NCBI RefSeq assembly: GCF_030160835.1
Contig: NZ_BSPC01000080.1
Coordinates: 62,001 to 126,000 of the forward strand
Length of the DNA: 64,000 nt
Direction of reading: 5' to 3'
Source of the DNA: Labrys miyagiensis
GTDB lineage: Bacteria > Pseudomonadota > Alphaproteobacteria > Rhizobiales > Labraceae
Shown one piece after another: positions 35,515 through 48,477 of the stretch; position 1 is the first letter of the stretch; every line of letters starts with the position of its first letter. The notes under the pieces were generated by a model that was not told the DNA's origin, ran no database searches, and saw only the letters and a program-made list of their open reading frames with translations. Position numbers and translations under genes: made by a program.

Positions 35515-35667
35515 GGGAGCGCGAACGTCCCTACGACACTCGAGAGAGTGTCGGACGATCCGCTCTTTGAAGCGATATCGGCATAAGAATGGGCGCAGAC
35601 CGCTATGGCTGCGCCCTTCCTTGTTGGACACCCTACTTCCAAGAGCGGACGGGACGTCCGCGCTCCC
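35515..35667. repeat. Paired-hairpin element, locus F (nested hairpin in left arm)
   Basis: Left arm from 35515 (GGGAGCGCGAACGTCC...) to about 35571 is split by a nested dyad CGACACTC-GAGA-GAGTGTCG; right arm 35641-35667 is intact. The nested part is the reverse complement of that in locus B, so the two loci carry it in opposite arms. The loop has GGGCGCAG...CTGCGCCC at 35591-35616 followed by TTCCTT. The element spans nearly the whole gap between convergent stops (35510 and 35671). Confidence 0.88.
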
Positions 35668-35670
35668 AGG

Positions 35671-36462
35671 TCAACTATGCCAGCGCAGCGACATGCAGGA
35701 GAGGCCCGCGTCGATCTTGGCGATCTCGCCCGTCGGCAGGCGCACCACGCTGTAGCCTTCCGCCTCCAGCATCGCCGCCGTGCGCGGATAGTCGGCGCCC
35801 ACGAAGACGCGTTCGTTGACGCGTAGCGCATTGGCCGCGGCCTCCTCGCCTTCCGGCACCAGCAGCACGCGCAGGCCGTCGAACACGCCGGAAGCCGCCA
35901 ACCGGGCGGTCGCGAGCATGGTGGACGCATCAAGCAGCGAGCAGTCCGACTTGAAATGCAGCACGCCCGGCGGCGTGGTGACGATGACGCCCTTGCGGCC
36001 GAGTTCGGCCAGCAGTGCGATCAGGGCGTCCGCTCCCTCCTGCGTGGTGCGATCGGACAGGCCGATCATGACCTTGTCCGGCGTCACCAGCACGTCGCCG
36101 CCATCGGCAAAGCCCGGCGCCGGAAGGGACAGGACCTTGTCGAAGCGCCGGCGCAGCACCTGTTCGATCGCGGCCGTCTCGCCGAAGCGGCTTTGCGCGC
36201 CCGGACGCAGCAGGATGGCGCCTTCCGGAAACACCAGCGCGGGATCCTCGACAAACAGGGAATCCGGGAACGCCTCCAGCGCCGGCAGCACCTCGACCGC
36301 GACCCCGGCAGCCTGCAGTGCCTCGACATAGAGCCGGTGCTCGGTGCCGACCCCCTCATGCGTCGGCGCGCCGCGATCCTCGGCTCGCAGGCCCTGAGTC
36401 ACGCTCACGGGCGGCAGGCGAACGATGGCGTTGTCGAAGCTGTAGACGGGAAAGCTGCTCAT
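35671..36462 (-). CDS. DDAH-like amidinohydrolase (dimethylarginine/arginine deiminase family)
   Basis: A 263-residue protein of the guanidino-modifying superfamily. The catalytic set is visible: Glu72 and Asp73 (SLFVEDPAL), Asp120/Asp123 (ADGGDVL), His169 (LHFKSDCSLLD) and Cys256 (GLSCMSLRW). Length and motifs fit N(G),N(G)-dimethylarginine dimethylaminohydrolase, which yields citrulline and dimethylamine; arginine deiminases are longer. The ATG at 36462 gives the usual MSSFPVYSF... opening. It faces the basic amino acid ABC operon, which suggests import and use of arginine or methylarginines. Confidence 0.9.
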   Translation of the reverse strand: MSSFPVYSFDNAIVRLPPVSVTQGLRAEDRGAPTHEGVGTEHRLYVEALQAAGVAVEVLPALEAFPDSLFVEDPALVFPEGAILLRPGAQSRFGETAAIEQVLRRRFDKVLSLPAPGFADGGDVLVTPDKVMIGLSDRTTQEGADALIALLAELGRKGVIVTTPPGVLHFKSDCSLLDASTMLATARLAASGVFDGLRVLLVPEGEEAAANALRVNERVFVGADYPRTAAMLEAEGYSVVRLPTGEIAKIDAGLSCMSLRWHS

Positions 36463-36786
36463 GGTCGTCCCCACTGCGAAAGCGTCTTCTGGCCCGGCGG
36501 CCGCGCCGGGCAATTGAAGGGTTTGTGTTTTCTTCAGGTGGGAACTGCATCCCCACGTGCTGACTCTGCGAACAGAAGCGCCGAACTGGAGTGGCAGTCT
36601 CCGACTACCAACGACCTTCAGGGCGTTTTACTTTCAGATCGAATCACCAGGAATCGCAAAATGCTTTTGATGCCAGTGAGTTAATTTCGAAATTCGCTCC
36701 CACCTGAACGCATTTTGCTCTAGGGCAAGCGCGGCGGTTCTGAGAATGGCAGTCTGAGACCGCCACTCCTATTCCCCCTGGCCTGC
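36463..36786. other. Gene-free region upstream of the DDAH-like gene
   Basis: About 324 bases with no supported gene. More than half is occupied by the GGAGTGGC-type inverted repeat listed at 36588-36769; the rest is the upstream region of the DDAH-like gene. Confidence 0.5.
36588..36769. repeat. Dispersed inverted repeat (GGAGTGGCGGTC type), copy 2
   Basis: GGAGTGGCAGTCTCCGACTA (36588-36607) pairs imperfectly with the complement at 36745-36769 (ending GACCGCCACTCC), enclosing about 130 bases of AT-richer sequence. Same family as 22872-22950. Confidence 0.65.
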
Positions 36787-36978
36787 TCAGGCCTCCGGCG
36801 GCTTGTACTGGATCAGATAGGTCCAGGCACCGTAGGCGGCAACCAGGGCGAACATGATCCCCCAGAACTGATCACCGTTGGTGAACTCAAAAACAGCCCA
36901 GGCGCCCGGCAGGATACAGAGCGCCAGGCGCACCCAGAGCGGCTGCATCCATTTCGGGGTGGGAGGAGGAGGCGGCAT
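36787..36978 (-). CDS. Small two-helix membrane protein, unknown
   Basis: A 63-residue protein: Pro-rich N-terminus (MPPPPPTPKWMQ), then two hydrophobic segments (VRLALCILPGAWAVF and WGIMFALVAAYGAWTYLI). Its start codon is directly adjacent to the alaS stop, so it is co-transcribed and probably coupled to alaS. No family is recognised. Position right after alaS could be checked for conservation. Confidence 0.6.
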   Translation of the reverse strand: MPPPPPTPKWMQPLWVRLALCILPGAWAVFEFTNGDQFWGIMFALVAAYGAWTYLIQYKPPEA

Positions 36979-39630
<2,652 letters not shown>

Positions 39631-39927
39631 TGCCCGGTATGCCTGTTCCGGCTGGCCCTCCCTTCCGGCAGGACCAGCATCATCATGGTGGAGGGGCGTT
39701 GTAGCGGGGCGTTCCCGGCCTGTCGAGGGTTGCGACGGCCCGAAGGGAGAGGAGTAGGCAGCATTTCGCAAGAATGCCGATCCTGGGCGCGTTGTTCTGC
39801 CCCCTCGCACCCCGCCTTTGCAATGCGCGGAATTGTCCTACCAATTTGCTTGCATTCCTGCGTGCGACGCCCTCCATTACGCTCCTTTCAGAACCACGGC
39901 CAACAGGGCGGAAACAGGATCATTGCC

Positions 39928-40845
39928 ATGACGGACAGGAAAGAGACGGTCGGCTTCATCGGGCTCGGCTTCATGGGCCACGGCATGGCCAAGAACATCG
40001 TCGAGAAGGGCTATCCCCTCACCATCATGGGCCACCGCAACCGGGCGCCGATCGAGGATCTGGTGGCGCGCGGAGCCAGGGAGGTCGCGACGCCCCGCGA
40101 GGTTGGCGCCAATTCCACCATCGTCTTCCTGTGTGTCACGGGTTCGAGGGAAGTCGAGGCGCTGGTGCGCGGGCCGGACGGGCTGAAGGCCGGCCTCAAG
40201 CCGGGCTCCGTGGTGGTGGACTGTTCGACCTCGGATCCCACCTCCTCCGCCGCCATCGCCGCCGAACTCGCGGAGGCCGGCATCGAGTTCGCGGACGCCC
40301 CGCTCGGCCGCACGCCGAAGGAGGCCTGGGAAGGCACGCTCGATACCATGGTGGGCGCCGGCGACGCCCTGTTCGAACGCCTGAAGCCGGTGCTCTCCAC
40401 CTGGGCCGGCCGCGTCATCCATATGGGCGGCACGGGCGACGGGCACCGCATGAAGCTCCTCAACAATTTCATCTCGCTCGGCTATGCGGCGCTCTATGCC
40501 GAGGCCATCGCGCTGGCCGACAAGGTCGGCATTTCGCCCAAGCGCTTCGATGCGGTGATCCGGGGCGGGCGCATGGATTGCGGCTTCTACCAGACCTTCA
40601 CGCGCTGGGTGCTGGAGGGCGACCGCGACGCCCACAAATTCACCATCGCGAATGCCTTCAAGGATCTGCGCTACCTGGAATCGATGGCCGATGCCGCCGG
40701 CGTGGTCAATCCGATCGGCAATGCGGTGAAGAACTCCTTCGGCGTCGCGATGGCGGCTGGCGGCGAGCGTTCCTATGTGCCGATGCTGACCGACTTCATC
40801 GGCAATCTCAACGGCGTGGACCTCAAGCCGGCCAACCAGCCCTGA
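39928..40845 (+). CDS. 3-hydroxyisobutyrate dehydrogenase-family oxidoreductase
   Basis: A 305-residue beta-hydroxyacid dehydrogenase: dinucleotide motif GLGFMG at 12-17, substrate segment DAPLGRTPKEAWEGTL (a variant of DAPVSGG) and the catalytic Lys176 in HRMKLLNN. Substrate is unclear; candidates are tartronate semialdehyde, 3-hydroxyisobutyrate or succinic semialdehyde. The variant substrate loop argues against a simple 3-hydroxyisobutyrate dehydrogenase. The start is ATG 39928. Divergent from alaS, convergent with recA. Confidence 0.87.
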   Translation: MTDRKETVGFIGLGFMGHGMAKNIVEKGYPLTIMGHRNRAPIEDLVARGAREVATPREVGANSTIVFLCVTGSREVEALVRGPDGLKAGLKPGSVVVDCSTSDPTSSAAIAAELAEAGIEFADAPLGRTPKEAWEGTLDTMVGAGDALFERLKPVLSTWAGRVIHMGGTGDGHRMKLLNNFISLGYAALYAEAIALADKVGISPKRFDAVIRGGRMDCGFYQTFTRWVLEGDRDAHKFTIANAFKDLRYLESMADAAGVVNPIGNAVKNSFGVAMAAGGERSYVPMLTDFIGNLNGVDLKPANQP

Positions 40846-40861
40846 GGATTGGGCTGGCGGC

Positions 40862-40890
40862 AAAAAGAAGGGCGGGTTCAGCACCCGCCC
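40862..40890 (-). terminator. Intrinsic terminator after recA
   Basis: On the reverse strand GGGCGGGTGCTGAACCCGCCC, read as an 8-bp stem (GGCGGGTG-type with a 5-base loop), runs into TTCTTTTTG. It lies about 60 bases past the recA stop and just after the convergent HIBADH-family gene. Confidence 0.85.
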
Positions 40891-40892
40891 AT

Positions 40893-40926
40893 GTCAACGC
40901 AGTACAGGGGTCAACGCAGTACAGGG
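40893..40926. repeat. Two 17-bp tandem direct repeats next to the recA terminator
   Basis: GTCAACGCAGTACAGGG occurs twice in perfect tandem (40893-40909 and 40910-40926), followed by a partial GTCACGC. Located between the recA stop and its terminator. Confidence 0.85.
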
Positions 40927-40949
40927 GTCACGCGATAGAGGCCAGTGGC

Positions 40950-42023
40950 CTATTCGTCTTCCGCCTCGGACGGGTCGATATTGTCGAGGATGCGCTCGGC
41001 GATCAGGCCGGCATTCTGACGGATCGCCTGCTCGATCTTGTTGGCGATATCGGTATTTTCCTTAAGGAACTGCTTGGCGTTCTCACGCCCCTGCCCGAGG
41101 CGCTGGCTCTCATAGCTGAACCAGGCGCCGGACTTCTCGACCACGCCGGCCTTGACGCCGAGATCGACCAGCTCGCCCACCCTCGATACGCCTTCGCCAT
41201 ACATGATGTCGAATTCGATCTGCTTGAAGGGCGGCGCCACCTTGTTCTTGACCACCTTGACGCGGGTCTGGTTGCCGACGACCTCCTCGCGGTCCTTGAT
41301 GGCGCCGATGCGACGGATATCGAGGCGCACGGAAGCGTAGAACTTCAGGGCATTGCCGCCCGTCGTCGTCTCGGGGCTGCCATACATCACGCCGATCTTC
41401 ATGCGGATCTGGTTGATGAAGATCACCATGGAATTGGAACGGCCGATCGAGGCGGTGAGCTTGCGTAGCGCCTGGCTCATCAGGCGAGCCTGCAGACCAG
41501 GCTGGACATCGCCCATCTCGCCTTCAATTTCGGCCTTCGGCGTCAGGGCGGCGACGGAGTCGATGACGATGACGTCGATGGCGCCGGAGCGCACCAGCGT
41601 GTCGCAGATCTCCAGCGCCTGTTCGCCCGTATCCGGCTGGGAGATCAGGAGATCGTCGAGATTGACGCCGAGCTTGCGGGCATAGACCGGATCGAGCGCG
41701 TGCTCGGCATCGATGAAGGCGCAGACACCACCCTTCTTCTGTGCTTCGGCAACGCTATGCAGCGCCAGAGTGGTCTTGCCCGAGGATTCAGGCCCGTAAA
41801 TTTCGATGACACGGCCCTTGGGCAAGCCGCCGACGCCGAGCGCGATGTCGAGGCCGAGCGACCCGGTGGGAATCGCCTCCACTTCCATCGATTTGTCGTT
41901 CTTGCCGAGGCGCATGATCGAGCCCTTGCCGAAGGAGCGTTCGATCTGTGATAGGGCGGCGTCGAGCGCCTTCGTCTTGTCCATGGAAGTTCCTTCGACC
42001 AAGCGCAGCTGTGTCTGACTCAT
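40950..42023 (-). CDS. recA: Recombinase RecA
   Basis: A 357-residue protein with Walker [10 protein letters not shown] at 77-85, the Met-Gly-rich DNA-binding loops ([56 protein letters not shown]) and an acidic C-terminus (DPSEAEDE). It pairs homologous DNA and promotes LexA self-cleavage. The ATG at 42023 gives [11 protein letters not shown]. An SOS box lies 132 bases upstream and a terminator follows. Confidence 0.98.
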   Translation of the reverse strand: MSQTQLRLVEGTSMDKTKALDAALSQIERSFGKGSIMRLGKNDKSMEVEAIPTGSLGLDIALGVGGLPKGRVIEIYGPESSGKTTLALHSVAEAQKKGGVCAFIDAEHALDPVYARKLGVNLDDLLISQPDTGEQALEICDTLVRSGAIDVIVIDSVAALTPKAEIEGEMGDVQPGLQARLMSQALRKLTASIGRSNSMVIFINQIRMKIGVMYGSPETTTGGNALKFYASVRLDIRRIGAIKDREEVVGNQTRVKVVKNKVAPPFKQIEFDIMYGEGVSRVGELVDLGVKAGVVEKSGAWFSYESQRLGQGRENAKQFLKENTDIANKIEQAIRQNAGLIAERILDNIDPSEAEDE

Positions 42024-42276
42024 ATGCCCGTTCCCTATCAAGCATGAATGGATTCGTCATCCAATGGATGCGTTTCCTAACGTTGGCCTTTGCTGCCTTG
42101 CCGGCGACTCCGTGCCCATGAAGGTATGTACGCATTTTGTTCTCGTTTACGCAAGTTCTATTTTTGTTCTGGGTCCGCAAAGTGAACCCCACGTAAACCG
42201 CCCATAGTCTACAGTCGTATATTTCTGTATGGAAGCGAGATTGAAATGGCGCTCACCGGCCGGTCAAAGGATCCGA
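42024..42276. other. Region between recA and the porin terminator
   Basis: No gene is supported here. It holds the recA upstream region, including the SOS box, and ends at the porin terminator; the porin gene reads toward recA on the same strand. Confidence 0.55.
42155..42169. promoter_or_regulatory. SOS box (LexA site) upstream of recA
   Basis: GTTC-TATTTTT-GTTC is an exact match to the alphaproteobacterial LexA consensus GTTC-N7-GTTC. It is 132 bases before the recA start in the region expected for its promoter. A third GTTC lies at 42139-42142. Confidence 0.88.
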
Positions 42277-42278
42277 AA

Positions 42279-42308
42279 TAAAAACGCCGCGTCGGATGAC
42301 GCGGCGTT
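42279..42308 (-). terminator. Intrinsic terminator after the porin gene
   Basis: On the reverse strand AACGCCGCGTC-ATCC-GACGCGGCGTT (11-bp perfect stem) is followed by TTTAT, 27 bases past the porin stop. Confidence 0.93.
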
Positions 42309-42334
42309 GCTCCGTCTTGAGAAGAATGGAAGGG

Positions 42335-43621
42335 TTAGAAGGTCCGGCGCAGACGTACACCGGCGCCAACGCTGTCAGCGGTATCGCGAGGATTTGCCGT
42401 TACCGTCGTACCGCCGCCATTCGGATCCTTGTTCTGATACCAGACTTCGGCGCCAGCGATGAAGCCTTTCACCACAGTGTAATTCACCTGGCCGCCGATG
42501 ACATAATAATGAAAGTCCGCGGTCGCGCTGGTGGCGATGTTCGGCGCATCGTAGTCGAGATAACCGCCGAACAGCACAGCCTGGAGCTGGTCGGTGAACT
42601 TGAGGCCAGCTTCGGCCTGGATGGCCCAACCCTTGGCACGGTCAAGATCAAATGGTGCCACGGTGGAAGCATATACATCCGCGCCACCGAAGCTCAGCAG
42701 GCTGCTGCCACTTGGTTGGGAACCACCCACGCCAAGATACTTCACGGCACCTTCCGAATAGCTGCCTTCGGCCGCGATATAGGCACCGGAGAGGACCGGG
42801 AAGTTGATGTTGCCGGCTGCACCGACCGAATAGCCCCAATCGCTGCCATAGGCCGCGAGCGCAGAGCGGTTCTGATGGAGGGCGCCCATCACCTGTACGC
42901 GTCCCCAGCCCGTCTTGTTGTCGTCATAGCCGATCACGCCTACGATGTCCGGAACCTGGGAACCGCCCTCGGTATTGATGGCGACGCCATTCAACGTACC
43001 GCTATTGCCGAAGGTGGTGCCGGCGCGGTGGTCGCGGTTGTCTTCGATGGACAGCGTGGCAAAGGCCTTATCAAACTGAGCGGTGTAGCTGATCAAGTCC
43101 CGGCGGCCCTGCTCGCCGAAATAGGGCGCGAAAAACTCGGCCTGATATTTCGGATCGTAGAATGCGTAAGGCGACCACGCGAAACCAGCCGTCAGCCCAC
43201 CGAATTGCAGATAGGCCTGGCGAACGGTAAAGGTGTCATGGACACCCGTTCCGAACGGCGGAGCCGTGCCGGCATTCGACTCCGCCTGCAATTCGAAGAA
43301 CGAGCGCAAGAGACCGTAATCTGTCTGGGTACGCGCATCGAAGCGAATGCGGGCATTCGTGCGGAACTGGGTCTGGTTGATATTCCGCTTGTTGGCAGCA
43401 GGATCCGGGACCGACTGGTACCAATAGTCCGCGCGGATCTGGCCACTGATCTGGAGGCAGGTATCGCTTCCCGGAATATAGAAGAAGCCTGGGCCGAAGG
43501 CCGAGCAGACCTTCACATATTCGACCGCCTCCCCCTTCGTCATCGGAAGATCGGCAGCAGCCGCCACCCCAACAGTGAGCAAGCCGGCGCAGGCGCCGAG
43601 AATAACGGAACGTATTGTCAT
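42335..43621 (-). CDS. Outer membrane porin (Porin_2 family)
   Basis: A 428-residue protein with a signal peptide (MTIRSVILGACAGLLTVGVAAA) and the alphaproteobacterial Porin_2 pattern: DLPMTKGEAVEYVKVCSAFGPGFFYIPGSDTCLQISGQIRADYWY, with the conserved Cys pair, then many alternating strands and a final RLRRTF with the C-terminal Phe needed for BAM recognition. It forms a 16-stranded trimeric pore. Single gene with its own terminator; an inverted repeat lies upstream. Confidence 0.95.
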   Translation of the reverse strand: MTIRSVILGACAGLLTVGVAAAADLPMTKGEAVEYVKVCSAFGPGFFYIPGSDTCLQISGQIRADYWYQSVPDPAANKRNINQTQFRTNARIRFDARTQTDYGLLRSFFELQAESNAGTAPPFGTGVHDTFTVRQAYLQFGGLTAGFAWSPYAFYDPKYQAEFFAPYFGEQGRRDLISYTAQFDKAFATLSIEDNRDHRAGTTFGNSGTLNGVAINTEGGSQVPDIVGVIGYDDNKTGWGRVQVMGALHQNRSALAAYGSDWGYSVGAAGNINFPVLSGAYIAAEGSYSEGAVKYLGVGGSQPSGSSLLSFGGADVYASTVAPFDLDRAKGWAIQAEAGLKFTDQLQAVLFGGYLDYDAPNIATSATADFHYYVIGGQVNYTVVKGFIAGAEVWYQNKDPNGGGTTVTANPRDTADSVGAGVRLRRTF

Positions 43622-43868
43622 CGATAAACCCCGAACAATTTATTTGCCGTCTCAACAAAGGCTTTTACTTGTTGAAACATTCGCGTTTAAGTTGTAGACA
43701 TAGTCTCACATCACTTAAACAAGGCTGCCTTTTTTGCGTTGCAGCAAAAGGAGCCTGCGCCTTGGCGTTAAATTACACAATGTTAAGGTGTGTCACCTTT
43801 TAGACACAAAATTCGTTTGTTTATGACTGTGGCGAATGTGCACCACTGCGTCACGACTGCATGCAGGC
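43622..43868. other. AT-rich region upstream of the porin gene
   Basis: No gene is supported. It is markedly AT-richer than the surroundings and holds the porin promoter region, including the inverted repeat TGTGTC-N8-GACACA at 43789-43808. Confidence 0.5.
43789..43808. promoter_or_regulatory. Inverted repeat upstream of the porin gene
   Basis: TGTGTC-ACCTTTTA-GACACA is a perfect 6-bp inverted repeat with an 8-base spacer, about 170 bases before the porin start. It could be an operator; no regulator is identified. Confidence 0.35.
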
Positions 43869-43901
43869 AAAAGAAAACCCCTCCCGTGTGACGGAAGGGG
43901 T
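43869..43901 (-). terminator. Intrinsic terminator after the fumarase gene
   Basis: On the reverse strand ACCCCTTCCGT-CAC-ACGGGAGGGGT (11-bp stem with one G-T pair) runs into TTTCTTTT, 26 bases past the fumarase stop. Confidence 0.93.
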
Positions 43902-43926
43902 CGAACATGCGTCGGTATGAGCGTTT

Positions 43927-45567
43927 TCAGCCCAGATTGAGTTCCTTGAAGAAGTCGTTGCCCTTGTCGTCGATCACGATGAAGGCGGGGAAATCCTCAA
44001 CCTCGATGCGCCAGACGGCTTCCATGCCGAGCTCGGGATATTCGAGCACTTCCACTTTCTTGATACAGTCCTGGGCGAGGCGGGCCGCCGGGCCGCCGAT
44101 CGAGCCGAGATAGAAGCCGCCATGCTTGGCGCAGGCCTCGCGCACCTGGGCCGACCGGTTACCCTTGGCCAGCATTATCATCGAACCGCCAGCGGCCTGG
44201 AACTGATCGACATAAGAGTCCATGCGCCCCGCCGTGGTCGGGCCGAAGGACCCGGAGGCGTAGCCAACCGGCGTCTTGGCGGGGCCGGCATAATAGACGG
44301 GATGGTTCTTGATGTAGTCGGGCAGCCCGCCGCCGGCTTCCAGGCGCTCGCGCAGCTTGGCATGGGCGAGGTCCCGAGCCACGATGATCGGCCCCGAGAG
44401 GGAAACGCGCGTCTTCACCGGATATTGCGACAGCGTCTCCAGGATCTTCGACATCGACTGGTTGAGGTCGATCTTGACCACCGGGCCGCCGAGCTTGCTC
44501 TCGTCGATCTCGGGCAGGAAGCGCGCGGGATTATGCTCGAGCTCTTCGAGGAAGATGCCCTCGCGGGTGATCTTGCCCATGGCCTGGCGGTCCGCCGAGC
44601 AGGAAACGCCGAGACCGATGGGAAGGCTGGCGCCATGGCGCGGCAGGCGGATGACACGCACGTCATGGCAGAAATATTTGCCGCCGAACTGCGCGCCGAC
44701 ACCGAGCGATTGGGTGAGCGCGTGCACTTCCCGCTCGAGCTCGAGGTCGCGGAAGGCATGGCCAAGCTCGGAACCCTGCGTCGGCAGCGTATCGAGATAG
44801 TGCGCCGAGGCGAGCTTGACGGCCTTCAGCGTGAGCTCCGCCGAGGTGCCGCCGATCACCACCGCGAGGTGATAGGGCGGGCAGGCCGACGTGCCGAGGG
44901 TGAGGATCTTCTCCTTCAGAAAAGCGATCAGCCGGTCCTTCGACAGGATCGAAGGCGTCGCCTGATAGAGGAAGGTTTTATTGGCCGAGCCGCCGCCCTT
45001 GGCGATGAACAGGAATTTGTAGGCCTCCTCCCCTTCCGCTGCAATGTCGATCTGGGCCGGCAGATTGGTCTTGGTGTTCTTCTCCTCGAACATGGAGAGC
45101 GGGGCGAGCTGCGAATAGCGCAGGTTCTTCTTCTCATAGGCGTCGCGGATGCCCTGGGCGATGGCGCCCTCGTCCTCGCCGTCGGTCCAGATCTTGCGGC
45201 CCTTCTTCGCCATCACGATGGCGGTGCCGGTGTCCTGGCACATCGGCAGCACGCCCCCGGCGGCGATATTGGCGTTCTTGAGGAGGTCGTAGGCAACGAA
45301 GCGGTCATTGTCGGTCGCCTCGGGATCTTCGAGGATGTTGCGCAGTTGCTGCAGATGGCCGGGGCGCAGGAGATGGTTGATGTCGGCGAAGGCCTGCTCG
45401 GCCAGGAGGCGCATCGCCTCGCCATCCACCTGCAGTATCTCCTTGTCGCCGATCTTCTCCATACGCACGCCCTGGTCCGTCAGCTTGCGGTAGGGCGTCT
45501 CGTCCGCTCCCAGCGGAAACAGGGACACATGGGGATAAGAGGGGTTGGAGACGGAATCGGCAGGCAT
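43927..45567 (-). CDS. fumA: Fumarate hydratase, class I (iron-sulfur type)
   Basis: A 546-residue class I fumarase. Cys residues that bind the [4Fe-4S] cluster occur in [11 protein letters not shown], the middle [14 protein letters not shown] and the [14 protein letters not shown] segment. The C-terminal beta domain has [33 protein letters not shown]. It interconverts fumarate and malate and is oxygen-sensitive. The ATG at 45567 gives [20 protein letters not shown]; the frame runs on 156 codons upstream through the riboswitch on the other strand, which cannot be coding. Confidence 0.96.
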   Translation of the reverse strand: MPADSVSNPSYPHVSLFPLGADETPYRKLTDQGVRMEKIGDKEILQVDGEAMRLLAEQAFADINHLLRPGHLQQLRNILEDPEATDNDRFVAYDLLKNANIAAGGVLPMCQDTGTAIVMAKKGRKIWTDGEDEGAIAQGIRDAYEKKNLRYSQLAPLSMFEEKNTKTNLPAQIDIAAEGEEAYKFLFIAKGGGSANKTFLYQATPSILSKDRLIAFLKEKILTLGTSACPPYHLAVVIGGTSAELTLKAVKLASAHYLDTLPTQGSELGHAFRDLELEREVHALTQSLGVGAQFGGKYFCHDVRVIRLPRHGASLPIGLGVSCSADRQAMGKITREGIFLEELEHNPARFLPEIDESKLGGPVVKIDLNQSMSKILETLSQYPVKTRVSLSGPIIVARDLAHAKLRERLEAGGGLPDYIKNHPVYYAGPAKTPVGYASGSFGPTTAGRMDSYVDQFQAAGGSMIMLAKGNRSAQVREACAKHGGFYLGSIGGPAARLAQDCIKKVEVLEYPELGMEAVWRIEVEDFPAFIVIDDKGNDFFKELNLG

Positions 45568-45757
45568 TGGAGAAAGGCTCCGGCTGGATTGCGAGATCAG
45601 GGCAATTCCAAACTGCCCATCATGGGCCTTGATGTAGACCTTATCGCCGCCGCTGCCTATGGCTTCCTGGATGCGCTCCCCGCGACAATGTCCCGAACAC
45701 ACCAGCCGACGTCGCTTCGTCTCTAGTGCGTGCCGCGACTCCCTGTAGTCTTTGCCT
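45568..45757. other. Divergent region between fumarase and the cobalamin riboswitch
   Basis: About 190 bases that should hold the promoters for the fumarase and for the riboswitch-gbcAB transcript. No gene and no clear promoter boxes were recognised. Confidence 0.45.
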
Positions 45758-47322
<1,565 letters not shown>

Positions 47323-47323
47323 G

Positions 47324-47406
47324 CTGAGAGCGCGGACTTCCAGTCCGCTCTTCCTCTCCTGCCTGCGACCCGTCTCCAAGAGCGGACTGGAAGTCCGCGC
47401 TCCCAG
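47324..47406. repeat. Paired-hairpin element, locus G
   Basis: Left arm 47324-47352 (CTGAGAGCGCGGACTTCCAG...) is mirrored by 47378-47406 with one mismatch in 29; loop 25 bases. The core TTCCAG/CTGGAA is unlike that of other loci yet matched in the partner arm. It starts two bases after the gbcA stop and its right end forms AGGA (47405-47408), the ribosome site of gbcB. Confidence 0.9.
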
Positions 47407-47412
47407 GATCCC

Positions 47413-48474
47413 ATGTTCAAGCATCTCGACCAAACCCAGCCCTGGAACGACAAGGCGCAGACGCTGGAATGCGTCTCGATCGTCAGCGAAGGCCGCGATG
47501 TGGCGACCTTCACCTTCCGGGCTTCCGAGGAAGGCTGGTTCCGCTATGAGCCGGGCCAGTTCATCACCCTGGAGATACCAGTGGCCGACGGCCCCGTCCT
47601 GCGGACCTATACGCTCTCCTCCAGCCCCTCGCGCCCGCTTTCGATCAGCGTCACCGCCAAGGCGCAGGCGACCAGCATCGGCACGCGCTGGATGCTCGAC
47701 AACCTCAAGCCTGGCACACGGATGAAGGCCTATGGCCCGCTCGGCCGGTTTACCCTCCACCGTCATCCGGCCGAGAAATACCTTTTCATCTCCGCCGGTT
47801 CCGGCATCACGCCGATGATGTCGATGACGCGCTTTGCCGCCGACCACGGCAAGGCCACCGACATCGCTTTCATCAACTGCGCGCGCCGACCTTCGGAGAT
47901 CATCTTCCGGCACGAGCTGGAACGCCTTGCTGCCGGCATGCGGCATCTGCGCCTTGCCTGGATCGTGGAGGAGGCGGATGCCGGCGAAGTGTGGACCGGC
48001 TTCCGCGGCCGCCTCAATGCCCCGGCCCTGCGCCTGATCGCGCCGGATTTCCGCGAACGCGAGGTGTTCTGTTGCGGTCCCGCGCCCTTCATGGCGGCGG
48101 TGAAGGACATGCTGGAGGCCAATGGCTACGACATGCGCCGCTATCACGAGGAGAGCTTCCAGCCGCCGGAGACCGACGAGAAAACCGTCGAGATCGATCC
48201 CGACGCGATAAGCGAGGGCAGCGTCGCCTTCACCCGTTCCGGCATCGAGGTCCCCTCCTCCAGCCAGGAGACCATCCTGCAGCTCGCCCGCGCCGCCGGC
48301 CTCAATTTGCCGACCGGCTGCACCATGGGCCTGTGCGGCACCTGCAAGGTGCAGCGCCTGTCCGGCGAAACGGTGATGAACCATCAGGGTGGTATCCGTG
48401 AGGAGGAGATCGAGGCCGGCTTCGTGCTTGCCTGCTGCACACGGCCGGTCGGCCGCGTCGAGATCGAGGCCTGA
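47413..48474 (+). CDS. gbcB: Glycine betaine demethylase reductase subunit (hybrid-cluster NADH oxidoreductase)
   Basis: A 353-residue protein with an FAD domain (RTYTLSSSPSRPLSISV, RxYSxS motif), an NAD domain (FISAGSGITPMMSM; VFCCGPAPFM) and a C-terminal plant-type ferredoxin with cluster ligands Cys303, Cys308, Cys311 and Cys341 or 342. It passes electrons from NADH to the GbcA Rieske centre. The ATG at 47413 is preceded by AGGA four bases away at the edge of locus G. Confidence 0.93.
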   Translation: MFKHLDQTQPWNDKAQTLECVSIVSEGRDVATFTFRASEEGWFRYEPGQFITLEIPVADGPVLRTYTLSSSPSRPLSISVTAKAQATSIGTRWMLDNLKPGTRMKAYGPLGRFTLHRHPAEKYLFISAGSGITPMMSMTRFAADHGKATDIAFINCARRPSEIIFRHELERLAAGMRHLRLAWIVEEADAGEVWTGFRGRLNAPALRLIAPDFREREVFCCGPAPFMAAVKDMLEANGYDMRRYHEESFQPPETDEKTVEIDPDAISEGSVAFTRSGIEVPSSSQETILQLARAAGLNLPTGCTMGLCGTCKVQRLSGETVMNHQGGIREEEIEAGFVLACCTRPVGRVEIEA

Positions 48475-48477
48475 GCC

